Assembly: GCA_016758965.1 (NCBI GenBank)
Contig: JAEPRB010000110.1
Coordinates: 62,001 to 126,000 of the forward strand
Direction: 5' to 3'
Source: Circinella minor
Lineage: Eukaryota > Mucoromycota > Mucoromycetes > Mucorales > Lichtheimiaceae
Length of the DNA: 64,000 nucleotides
How positions within the stretch are numbered: the first letter of the stretch is position 1; the number at the start of each line of letters is the position of its first letter. The notes beneath the pieces are model-generated. The model saw only the letters and a list, made by a program, of their open reading frames with translations. It made no database searches and was not told the DNA's origin. The position numbers and the translations under genes were made by a program. Shown here piece after piece: positions 12,957 to 24,047 of the stretch.

Positions 12957-14927
12957 TCACAAAGGAAAAGATCGGTGGGAAGAAGAAACTGGTGTTGTTG
13001 TAGTGAATTTTTCCGGCTTATTATAAACGTGGCACTAATAGATCCAATATACAAAATAGTATATAATAGTATTCATTCATTAATATAATTGTTACAATAA
13101 GCAACAGATGTTAATATATATGTATATATAGTAGGTTAGGTGCGCCGAAAAAAAATATACTATGTGCGCGGGAATGGAAGTAAAAAACTTAAAAAAAAAA
13201 GAAAAGGCTCCACGAAAAAAAGTACCTTGTGTGCATGTTTGTACCATAACAAACTATTTTTCTGTCGTTTTCCATTACAAATAGGTACAAAATAACCACA
13301 TTGATGACAGAGACCTTCAATAACACCTTCACTACTAATGCGTTGTTCCAATGGTTCAAGAAAGGGTTTACCAGAAACAGAAGATATCCCATGATAAAAT
13401 TGTTTATGATACCAATAAGCGCTGTTCTTTAGTTGAAGCCATCGGCCACAAGTATCACAATAACCTTCTTTATTGTGAGCTGTATAACGTACCCATTTGG
13501 GATTATAATCATCTTGTTTATATCGAGGTTTTTGTAAGCGCGGCAAAGCTTCTGGATCCTCTTCGACAAGCTGCCAATCTACTTCTGGTGGTGCCACATC
13601 AATATTCCATTGCTGTTGTTGCTGAAGCTGTTGTTGTTCAAATATAGCACTCATAGATTTAATTCGTTTATGTTCGGTTGGCTTATTATAATTACTTTGG
13701 AATGATGAAATACCACTACTATTGCTATCGTTACTAAGACTGATATTAGAAGTAGTAGTGGTACTACGTGTCCCAACGAATGTAGTAAGCGGTTCACTGA
13801 GACTAGGAGTGACCACGAGACTAGTATTCTTGATTGTGCTTGGTGCAGCAGAACTAGAGTTTAAATAGTTGTTGTTGTTATTGTTATTGTTGATGTTGCT
13901 GTTGGTGCTATACATATCTTCGGGACGAGTGGTTACACGGTTGGAGTTGCAATCAGAAGTGGCAATCATGTCGATACAGTCTTGTAGGGTATCATCGGCA
14001 AATGAAGTTGTTGTAGTTGTTAATGGCGCGCTATGTGTAGATATTGGCGTAATGTTATTATTATCTTGTTGTCGTAAAGAAGAAGATGTTGTAGAATGAT
14101 ACCATGGTTCAATTTCTTGAATTATATCTGTTTATATAATATAAAGTTAATCCCCAACCCTTGTGTATTATTTCTCAGTCACTCTTTACTAAACAGTAAT
14201 AATAAATAAAACAAAAACATAGGCGTGCCCTTCGCTTTTTTTTTACACACTTCTTGTACCGCACTCTCAAAGTGATCTTCAATTTTTTTTGTATTATATC
14301 AAGATACACGCAGAAAGAAATATAACTAAATTTTACGTATTTTAATATTATGTACTTGCCTTCTTCCTTTATTAGAAAGTCTAGCTGCTGTCGTTGTGGT
14401 TGAACACTTGTCGTTGCTATTGTTGCTGCTGGGTTATTTGATAAATAAATGTTATCGTTACTAGTGGTAACCATTGGGGTACTAGCAGTAGTAACAGCAG
14501 TGTTTACTATTGTATGTTGCTGTTGCTGGTGGGTATTCTGCTGGTTATGGTGCTGTTGTTGGTGTGTTGTTCCAGCTGTTATAGGCGCTATATTGTAATT
14601 GAAAACAGGTTGTGCCGTGCGCGTGTATATTTGGCTTATTACTTGTGCTTGTGGTTGCGATTGTTGTTGCTGATGCTGTACCGCATAAATATTTAACGGA
14701 TCGGGTGTGGTTGCTGTATGCCATTGTTCAACTGGGTGTTGTTGTGGTCCTGGTGGCGATGGTTGGTGAGGTAAACCTTCTACTAGCAAAACAGTCATCC
14801 CCGTAATAGGATGATAATAGTATATATCATTTCCATCATTCATACTACTACTTGCTGCAGGAGAACTAGTAGCCATGGTGGTAGTAATAGGAAAAGGGTT
14901 ACTATCTACTGTGGAAAAGGTGGCCAT
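12957..14927 (-). CDS. Rua1 C-terminal-domain transcription regulator
   Basis: Three exons (14360-14927, 13226-14127, 12957-13034) join to about 515 residues. The N-terminal two-thirds is low complexity, rich in Gln, Thr, Ser, His and Asn. The C-terminal region carries the Rua1-type Cys/His domain: YCDTCGRWLQLKNSAYWYHK, then LCHQCGYFVPI, then a WYKHAHK segment completed across the last intron by CHVYNKP. This fold is presumed to bind zinc. Rua1 is known from smut fungi as a regulator of ustilagic acid synthesis, but the domain is widespread and the target here is unknown. The first intron appears to use a GC donor (GCAAGT): only that site keeps the frame. The last coding exon is just 78 nt. 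The ATG chosen opens MATFSTVDSNPFP. Confidence 0.85.
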
Positions 14928-17254
14928 GCAAAAAAAAAATCTTGTCAAAATAAAATAGAAAAAAAAGGGAGGAAATGAAAGAAAAGAGAAGAAGAAAAAA
15001 AAAGATTACGAAATATTAAGTTTTTTTTATACTTCGTAGATCGTTATATTTATATAATGTAAAAAAGTAAACCTCCGCTCGACTCGTTCGATTTGATCAA
15101 CGGATATAGCGCGTAGGTCACGCGGAGATACCTAATAACCGATGATATGATGAGAGTTGTGTGGTATGTTGTTTGTGCGGTCAGAAGTGAAAACATGGTA
15201 AAGAAGTTTACACAAAAAAAAATTTACTGTAATTTTTTTTTAGCATTTCTACTTTTAAAGTTATTAGGCTGTCAAAACAGTAATAGAGCATACATCACAA
15301 CAACAAAGCATGAGTAGTGTGAGGTGCATGAGAAAAATTATATAGGAAAAGTAAAAAAAAAAAAAAACGCGGGAAGGACACAAGCAGTATCCTTGTCATT
15401 GTGTAAAAAAGAATAATTGGTTGTTTACAATTTCAATTAACAAAATACAAAAAAAAATCTGCCCCGTGGTTTTTCATAAACTTATTTTTTTTCTTTCGAG
15501 ATTGATTCAAGTTTAGTCAAATATCACGCATGGTTCAACCAAGAAAAGGAGGTAATGGATTAACATGCGTTATTACAAAATATGAGAGTGTGTAATTTAG
15601 TTGGGTTCGTCAAACTATTATTGATGTACAATAAGAAGTGATGGACCCTGAAGGTGGCAACACAGAAAACCGATTGCATGATCACCGCATGGACTTTATA
15701 GCTTTCTATCGCCACCGACCGAAAATCAAGTACTTTTTTGGGGGACATGAGAGAAGTATATAGCATGCGCGCAAAATGTCGACTAGTACAACAAAAAGAA
15801 AAAAAAAAGTTTTATATAAGGTACCACCATCAAACTAAATTTAGTAAAGTCATAAAAAAATTAAATGGTGTCCGTAAATTCGTTTTCAACTTTTTTTTAT
15901 TTTATTTCTGTTACTTCTTTAACAAGCATTTATGGACAAATGTTATCAAGTGTTTGACATGTACAAGAGTAATTGATAAAAACCAAATATATGTTTTTGG
16001 GGGAAAAGGGGAGCAGGTTAGTAAAAGATGCAAGAAAAAAAGTTTTTCAAATCCTTCTCTCGCTTTGTGTACTAAATGGTTCCTTGTACAACAATGAAAG
16101 AGCACGGACATGTTGTACACAAATAGACACAAGAAATATTTTTTTTTTTTTTGCTCTCTGCCTCAAGTCAAGCAAGAAACATATAAACATGCGACTCCCA
16201 CTTGCTTACGCTGAACCGCGTGTTTTCCATTGTAAGGAACGAAGCAGCGTGAAAAATCGAACAATTGGTCTAGCCCATTTATTTTCGTTTATAATTATTT
16301 TATTTATTACTGTTATTTTTTAAACTCTCTTTTCTATCTCTTCGATATTATTCCCCCTAAAACCGTTTCAAAGTATTTATTTCTTTCATTGTGAAACGAT
16401 AGAAAAGTAATAAAAGTGTACATCAAATAATATGTATACTTTTTTTTTTTTGATCTTCTAACCCCACCTTTCAAAAAATACTAAACTCACTTGATAGTTT
16501 CATTATTATGTTTTGCTTAACATTTTATTTCGTAAAATAAAAAAAAAACTTCTGTTGTTGTAAAAAAAGCCAGGGTTTTTTTGGTTTTTCTTTTCTTGTG
16601 TAATATATATCTCAATCGATTAACAGAAACCAAGGTTACTAGCCTATAAAAAGTTTACGATCAGCTTTTTTTTTTTGTTGGTGTACTACAGCCTTCTATT
16701 TTGGGATTTCAAGATATGTATATATAAGTATTATAACTATAATATAGTTAGCACCCATAATAACAAGCTCGAGAACCGGTTGACTAATTCTGCTCTGTAT
16801 AATTTACACATGGATATTATAATACTGCCATGTATGTTTTTGGATATTGTGTTGTATATAAAATTATTTTACTTCTTTTTTGTGTCTGTAAGGGGCTTTT
16901 TAAAGAAAATAATTATTAGAAAAATAATAGATTTAAGAGATATATACAAATGTAAAAAAAAAAAAAAAGTAAAGATAAAGAACGAAAAAGTACAAAAAGA
17001 ATAGTTTTTTTTTTGTGTTTTTTGATTGCTGCTGAAGCTGGAAAGGGGATAAAAAGAATTATAAAGCGAGAATACTAGTAATTGTATGCTGCTGATTTAA
17101 ATGATATATGTATGCAGTAATGAGTTTTTTAAATTTGCTGTTACCATGCTGATTATATATGAAGAATTACTATAGTGATATTGATGAATGTATATAAATG
17201 TGGTAACTAGAGAAATATATTTACAAAAAAGAGAAAAAAAGAACTATCTTCGTA
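14928..17254. other. Intergenic spacer upstream of the Rua1-type gene
   Basis: AT-rich, homopolymer-rich spacer of 2.3 kb. A GC-richer patch at 15070-15130 has CTCCGC and GCGGAG ends that could pair, and lies in the probable promoter of the Rua1-type gene. A 40-codon coding-like open frame lies at 15641-15763 (plus). Nothing else was supported. Confidence 0.4.
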
Positions 17255-19427
17255 TTACTGAAGATAGCGTGTATCAAGGCCATGAGCAAAATCCATGACT
17301 AAAATATTGCAATCTTGTCGAGCACTATAATTATTACCAATAAAATAAATTGCTTAGTACGTTATATTTGAGATTCCAAAAAAAAAAATTGCTTTGTTTA
17401 TGTTTATGTTTATTTTTGTGTACAATACCTAATGATACGATTTTTGTCAAATTGAATATTAAAAATTCGAGAATGGCCATTTTGAAAGCTTAGCAAACAT
17501 TGACCCGTGCTATATGAAAAAAAATGACGTTTTTTTAGTATATTTTTTCAAAGATTATAATAATACACAATGCCAATACAAAGAATTAAAATTACACATG
17601 CGCATAGTGCATTATGAGATTGAATGATAATGACGAAAAAAAGGTGATTTCTTTTTTTTTTACTTTATTAGTTTAAATTTTTACCTCATATCCCAAACAC
17701 GTATACTTTGGTCGTAACCTGCACTTACGATCTTATTATCAACGAATTGTAGCGTTCGTATAAGATCAGTATGTCCTATTAATAGTAATAATAAAAAGAA
17801 AAATGAATTAGATAATTTTTCATTTATTTTGTTATTAAATAGTATCACGTTTTTGCACAGCAATCTACTCACCCTCTAATGTCATGATGTTTTGTCCAGT
17901 CTATAATTTTTTTAAAAAAAGAAAAGAAAAATATGAGTCTTTTTATCCCACTGCATTATGATCGGTGACATTTGACGTTGTCATCAAATTACAAACGAAA
18001 AAAAAAAATAGAAAAAACATACTTCTGCATCCCAGACTTTAATTGTACGGTCATTAGACCCACTGACAATTCGTTTACCATCATAACGGACACAGGCCAC
18101 ACCGTGCATATGACCCGTGAATTGGCGAATGCACGTGCCAGTCGTGATGTCCCACATACGGACAGTAGCGTCCCCCGATGCGGAAACAATATGATCGCCA
18201 TAAAGGCAAACATTGTTCACAGGAGCACAATGTCCTCGAATGACTCGAACAAGTTCACCATTGGTACGACTCCATACATGAATATTATTGTCCTTAGAGC
18301 CACTGACAATATAGCGATCATCAAAGCAGACATCTGATACACTACCTTCGTGCCCCTGAAAACATAGACACGCACACATATATCCAATTCATAATTATAT
18401 ATAAGTTTTTTTTTCTTTATATAATGATAGTAATAATAATGAGAAAAATAATAAACTGTATTCATATTTACCTTGAGTTGCTTAACCATTTGTAATGTGT
18501 GCATATCCCATACGATTAAAGTAGAGTCGGAAGAACCAGAAACCATAATATCTTTATCGTATTTCAAACAAAGTACGCTTCCTTGGTGGCCTTGAAGTGT
18601 GTAAAGGCATTGATATGACATTAAGTCCCAAAACTTGATAGTACGATCACGACTCCCCGTAACAAGCTTATCATCATCAAATTGTAAACAATAAACACCC
18701 TGTTTATGCCCCATGATAAAATGGGACACTACTTTACCATTGTTCCATCGTTTCAAAAGCTGGTATTTTTGTGTAAATTGAAAGTGCCAATTGATCGCCT
18801 GGTCATTCATATATTGTTGCTGTTTATTTTCTTGTTCTGATATACTGTCCCTACTGTTGCTAGTTAATTGTTGTTGTACACCCCAGCCTTGTTCATGCAT
18901 CATTCTTCGCCAAATATCATTATCAAAATAAAGTGCACGCCATTGTTTTGATACGCTTGAAATGGAAATTAAAGATTTAAAGTCTAATAATGAAATGATT
19001 CGTGATGAAAGTTCATAAGGTAAATGTGCCAAAAAATCTAACATATATAAAAAAAGAAATGATTGGTTGATTTGATGAGTATATATATGGAGCGGGTTAA
19101 TTGTATATCTTTGTTCTTAATCAAACGCTATTTTTTATTTTTTTGCGCTAAGAATCTAAACATCATATAAATAGCTAACTACTACTTACCAATTTTTTTG
19201 CCTTGACCAAATCTTACTGGTGGTGCAATAGCCAGTTCTGTAGGAAACATGAATTGCTGTTGCTGTTGTTGTGGGTAATAAAATGCTGGTAAAGAAATTG
19301 GGCTATCTAAAGCCATAGGATAAGGTGAACTTGGTGATGCCTCTGTCATTTCGATCTCGCAAGATTGGGGTTTTTTGCTATACATGGAATTGTTGTAATG
19401 ATCTGAAGTTGCATGGAAGATTGACAT
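17255..19427 (-). CDS. F-box/WD40-repeat protein (SCF ubiquitin ligase substrate receptor)
   Basis: Seven exons (19190-19427, 18472-19037, 18023-18355, 17873-17900, 17685-17775, 17429-17509, 17255-17324) join in frame to about 468 residues. Residues ~81-125 form an F-box ([19 protein letters not shown], then W-R-x-L-Y). It should bind Skp1 in an SCF ubiquitin ligase. Seven WD40 repeats follow, each with the GH...VSGS.D..I..WD pattern; the last is weaker, ending VMDF. The propeller would recognise phosphorylated substrates. The layout is that of Met30/Pof1/beta-TrCP/Fbxw7 relatives, but the substrate cannot be told from the sequence. Repeat boundaries match exon boundaries in the second half. 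One internal exon is only 28 nt. The start is the only upstream ATG giving a phase-correct first exon. Confidence 0.92.
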
Positions 19428-20072
19428 TGTGTGCGTGTATATATGTATATGTTATGTGTGCAAAAGATTATCTATTATAATATGTAGTCTGAGAATTTTT
19501 TTTTTTTTTTTTTGCATAAAAGGATAAGTTTTTTGTACCCCTTCTTTCGTAGTTACTTTTTGCAAACTTACAGAATTTGATAATGGTAATGATAATGATA
19601 ACAAAGAGGATAAAATTATTATTAATATGTAAAAAAGAGAAATTGCATAAAACAAGATGATAAGTATGTAAGTGTATGTGTATGTGTATTTGAAATGGTA
19701 TAAAGAGGAAGAAAAGAAAGGAAGTAAAAAAAAAAGAGTTTTTTTTTAACAATAAATAATTGCTTCAACATATTACTATAACGGGCATACATTTGCCAAA
19801 ATTGTCAAAAGTGAAAGCAAACGCAAACTTTGGTAGGAAAGTAAATAAGATTTGTTGCCTCCTCTCTTTCCCCCTTGGGTGTCACACATACATTTTCATA
19901 CAAATGCGCAAGTAACTTACCATTTTTGAAACTCTTCACAACAAACACTTTGTCAATCATTTCCGACTTCTCCTTTGTCTCCCTTCTTGTATGCCAACGA
20001 AATAGTAGCATTAAATAACAATATCAATAAAATAATAATAATAATAACAATAACAATAATAAATGCTTTTAT
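19428..20072. other. Intergenic spacer
   Basis: Spacer between the F-box/WD40 gene start and the end of the next minus-strand gene. It contains a 20-base T run near 19497-19514 and an AAT/AAC-rich stretch at 20028-20060. No gene or specific site was recognised. Confidence 0.5.
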
Positions 20073-20543
20073 TTATCTTTTCACTCGACCAACAGATGTC
20101 CCATTAAAAACTTCATGAACTTCTGCCTGTCCGTCTAAATAATCCCATAATTCTGCTTGTTCCTTCGCTGTATCACCACGTAACCGTGTCAATAAATTGA
20201 TCGGGTCGTCATGGCAATATTCCCATGCCCAAGCTACCAAAGAACCAGTAACTTGATGATCATATAATTTTTGTACAAGCTCAATAAATTCTTTTAATTC
20301 CATTTTACTGTGTGCAGAGAATAACGCTACTTGAGAAGCATACACATTATTTGATAGCTGACTCACAATTGTTGGTACAATGTGATCATGATCTGAATTT
20401 TGTTCATCTTGTTGTTTTGATTGCTCATTACTTGTTAAGGCAAATTGTAACAATGACTGGAATTGGTCATGGTCTTGTTTAGAGTTTCGCGTGGTGTGGC
20501 AACTTATTCCTGTGAAGCAACCGGAGCACGACTGGCAACTCAT
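20073..20543 (-). CDS. Small unknown protein with Cys-rich N-terminus
   Basis: One uninterrupted open frame of 156 codons starts at an ATG and ends shortly before an AT-rich spacer. The N-terminus is Cys-rich (MSCQSCSGCFTGISCHTT), with CxxC-type spacing that could bind metal or be lipidated. A polar Gln/Asp linker follows. Residues ~85-150 look helical and soluble, with a conserved-looking WAWEYCHDDPINLLTRLRGD segment. The family is not recognised. The balanced amino-acid composition and lack of homopolymer codons argue that it is a real gene rather than a chance frame. It lies upstream of and in the same direction as the F-box/WD40 gene, but nothing ties the two functionally. Confidence 0.65.
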   Translation of the reverse strand: MSCQSCSGCFTGISCHTTRNSKQDHDQFQSLLQFALTSNEQSKQQDEQNSDHDHIVPTIVSQLSNNVYASQVALFSAHSKMELKEFIELVQKLYDHQVTGSLVAWAWEYCHDDPINLLTRLRGDTAKEQAELWDYLDGQAEVHEVFNGTSVGRVKR

Positions 20544-22983
20544 GATAAAAATAACTGATAAAGGGTAAAAAAGTTATATGAAAAGAAAATACTATGGAGG
20601 AGAACCAAACTTGGTAATTTTTTTTTTTTTTTGCGCTTGGATGAATGAGCCACGCTTGAAATAAAAATGAGCACATCTTTCTTTTCTCAAGCTTTATTAT
20701 TCTACCATCGTAAAAAAAAAAAGGCGCCAGTTTTCTTTTAACAAGATAATAGAATAAACATTATAATTATTTTTGGCCGATTCAAGTTATTACCATACGT
20801 ACATTTCTTTTTGCTATCGTTGCTGTTAGTGGTAGCGAAAAGAAAGGAAGCATTTTATGCAGCAAATTATACGTAACAGTTCAGAATAATGATAATAAGT
20901 TTAGAATTCGTTTCTTTTTATACAATTACTAATAGTTGCTTTGTGGACTACAATTCACATAATAATCTACATATACTGTTTTATTTTTACTCAAATTTGT
21001 CGACCAAAGTACGTACATAAAAAACGAAAGTTTATTATAGCAATACATCTTCTACATTTGTATCGCTTCAGCTGCTGCTATTAACTTAAAAATAACGCTA
21101 AATACATTACATAGTATGTTTGTCCATCAGTATCTCAAACTGATCGAGCTCCTTTGTACTCATCTTTGCTTCATTATTAATACGAAATAATAATATTAGT
21201 AATTGTAGTATCCGGATGACAATAAAATTAAACGATAAAACCAGTAGCTTTTTAATACGGACAAGGTAATGTTGTGGTACTTCAGACAACATCTTTTATT
21301 TTAGCATTATTATTATAATATTTATAAAGAACTCCAGTATAGCTATTTTTTTTCTGGCTATCATAGATAGTAATATAACATGAAGACTCCCATAATTATT
21401 AGAGATGGCAAGGTTTTTAATTCAACGTTTCGCTATATTAATGAAAAGCACTATGAGAGTCTATTTATATGTACTACGTATATCAAGTGCAGATAGTACA
21501 TTACCATCTGGTGTTACTAGATTTTTCTTGGTGATACCTAATTCTGAAGATGAACGTCGGAATGGCTTACCATTCCAGCCGAGCAAAGATGGTTGCGAAT
21601 TAAGTCTTATTATATAGTATACATGTAAGTCTTTGTTTTGTACTATGCAAAATCTAAACAAGTAATAATAGCTATAAAACACTCTTATTATACAAACGCC
21701 TTATTAAACAATTGCTTATACTGTAATGATACAGTTTTTTTTTTTTACCGAGTGGGCAAAATTACTATCAAGAGCGGTTTTATTTTATTATTTTATTTTA
21801 TTTTGCGGAATAAGAATGCTATCTAATATGGCGGTGTATAACATTACCATACTTTTATTACTTGAAGGAACAAAATAAAAGAGAAATTATAGATTAAGTT
21901 TTGTGATAAAACAAACAACCAAATAAGGTAATGCATTTCCCAAGATTGTTCATATGTACGTAGGATTTTACTTTTTCTTTGGAAGCACAATCTCCTTTTT
22001 CTAATGCGTCTTGTATTTATTAGATTTGCTATTGCTACGTTACGTTACGTGTCAATAAAATACTCAGTGTATAAGGGAACGATTATAAATGAAGTTGTAC
22101 TTTTTTTCTGATGTTATTTAGCATTTTAAAATATAGTTATTAATTGATCTCTTATTTTAGAAACATACTGCAGTAAAGACACTGTTATGACTCTTTATGT
22201 AGAAGTAATATTCATATTTATTGAGTATAAAAACTAGTTTCTTTCGTCTTCCCCATATGGACAATTTTTAATATTTTTCATTTGGGTTCTTTGATCGCGT
22301 AAACTTAAATATAAAATATAGTGGTATGTTAGCAAAAAAAAAAAAAGATATTCAGTACGTACGTAATAGAAAGAAAATTAAATATGCCCACTATATTCTG
22401 ACAATTATCACCATAGGTTCCCTATTATCAAAATCGACTAATATACCGCGGCTCAGCTTTATTATCATTCAAAAAATATTACAAAGAAACTACTGAATTA
22501 CTTTGATCCTGGCCGAGAGGTGTTAGTTTTTATTGCATAATGCTGGGATGGTGTTTTAATTGAAATAGTGATCATTATCAGTTAGCAATTAGTCTATATT
22601 ATTCTTTCTAATCGTCCAGTATCCACAACAAATATTCTTTTCCATATTTCTTCACGCAGAGTTATCTCGATGGATGTTTATAAGAAGAATTGAGATTACA
22701 AATCTGACATTACCATAACGGAAATTGAAACTGCTTTACTACAGACCCCAAAATAACAAATTAAAAAGAGTGTGGGGAAACAGGTAAAACTTTCAAGCGA
22801 CTTTATACTCTGAAACCATTTGTCATTCGATTTTTTAGTCAATTGGAAATTAAAAAACATTTATAGCCTTTTTAGTTTTACAAATCATCATCAGATTTTA
22901 TTATCATTGCATTATTATTATCATTATTATTCTCCACCTCTATTCACATAACTCCTTTTATTTTCCTTCTCATTATAATAACT
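20544..22983. other. Intergenic spacer upstream of PEX4
   Basis: 2.4 kb of AT-rich spacer. It holds a coding-like fragment at 21461-21610 (minus; listed separately). A 61-codon open frame at 21107-21292 (minus) has no recognisable features. The PEX4 promoter should lie in the last few hundred bases, where pyrimidine-rich stretches precede the start. Confidence 0.45.
21461..21610 (-). other. Coding-like fragment, possibly terminal exon or gene relic
   Basis: About 50 codons on the minus strand, ending in TAG, give a balanced peptide that begins RLNSQPSLLGWNGKPFRRSS and ends SALDIRSTYK. Its composition differs sharply from chance translations in this spacer. A possible AG acceptor lies just upstream, but no upstream exon or start was found. 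The family is not recognised. It may be the last exon of a decayed gene. Confidence 0.35.
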
Positions 22984-23692
22984 ATGGACACAGTATCTCG
23001 ACGATTAATAAAAGAACTTCGTGATTTCGATAAAGAAGCTGCTTCACATCCAGAAATACTTGAATTAGCTCCAGAATCTGATCACGACTTACGACAATGG
23101 AAAGCTTGTTTGGCAGGTTTACCCGGAACACCTTATGAAGGTTAGTTATATGAATACTAGCTGTTATGTTTTTACATGAAGTAAAATAGAAACATCTTTA
23201 TTTATTTATCTCAATTAAAACAATGTAGGTGGTGTTTTCGACCTTTCTATTCAAATTCCACGTAACTACCCAATTCACCCTCCTACTATGCAATTCACTA
23301 CCAAGATCTGTCATCCTAACGTTCATTTTAAGGTAAGAAAAAAGAAAAAAAAAGACGAAACTTGTTCACAAATATATTTATATTCAACTTATGCAAAAGG
23401 AACCTTAAGATGTGTATATTTATTTACATGTAATAATATTAATAAAAACAAATTATTATAATAATAATAGACAGGAGAGATTTGTTTGGATATTTTAAAA
23501 ACGGAATGGTCACCGGCATGGACACTGAAATCAACGGTACTTGCCGTTTCATTATTACTTTCAAACCCTGAGCCTTCCTCACCTCTCAATTGTGACGCAG
23601 CCAATTTATTACGATGTGGCGATATGTTGGCGTATGAGAACCTTATCAGGATGTATACCCAGCTCCATGCATTACCAAAAATAAATAAATAA
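22984..23692 (+). CDS. PEX4: Peroxisomal ubiquitin-conjugating enzyme Pex4-like (E2)
   Basis: Three exons (22984-23140, 23229-23332, 23471-23692) join to 160 residues with a complete UBC fold. The order of motifs is standard: an N-terminal helix (RRLIKELRDFDKE), a GTPYEGGVFDLSI strand, the YPIHPPTMQFTTKICHPNV block and the active site TGEICLDIL with its catalytic Cys. The sequence WSPAWTLKSTVLAVSLLLSNPEPSSPLNCDAANLL follows. This combination, with SPAW after the catalytic Cys and a DAANLL tail, is typical of Pex4/Ubc10 enzymes, which monoubiquitinate the import receptor Pex5 at the peroxisome membrane. Another class of E2 is less likely. It converges on the kinase gene. Confidence 0.85.
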
Positions 23693-24047
23693 ATAATATT
23701 CTTTATTTTATTTTTTTAAAATAATTTAGGATGAAATTATTTGTTTTTATTTATAAAAGAATGATAAAATAGAAAGAAAGGGAAGAAATATATATATATA
23801 TATATATCAAGTATATAAAAAAAGGATATAAAATGTACATAGAACACAATTTTTTTTTGTCATCAACTTGTTTTTTTTTTGTTTTTTTTTTGCTCGGGAG
23901 TTGGTTTGTTGTTGGGTGTTGTTTTAGTAAAAATAGTTACTTGAATAGAGTTTGAGGGGGAAAGAAAAGGTATATATGGATTTTTTTTTGGGGGGTGGGA
24001 AGAATTTTAGATTATTAGATAGAAATATATATTTTTGAAAGAAACAA
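23693..24047. other. Convergent 3' region between PEX4 and the kinase gene
   Basis: A 355-base spacer between two converging genes. It contains an (AT)n run near 23789-23806, several T runs and a G run, consistent with 3' untranslated sequence and polyadenylation signals from both sides. No gene was seen. Confidence 0.5.
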
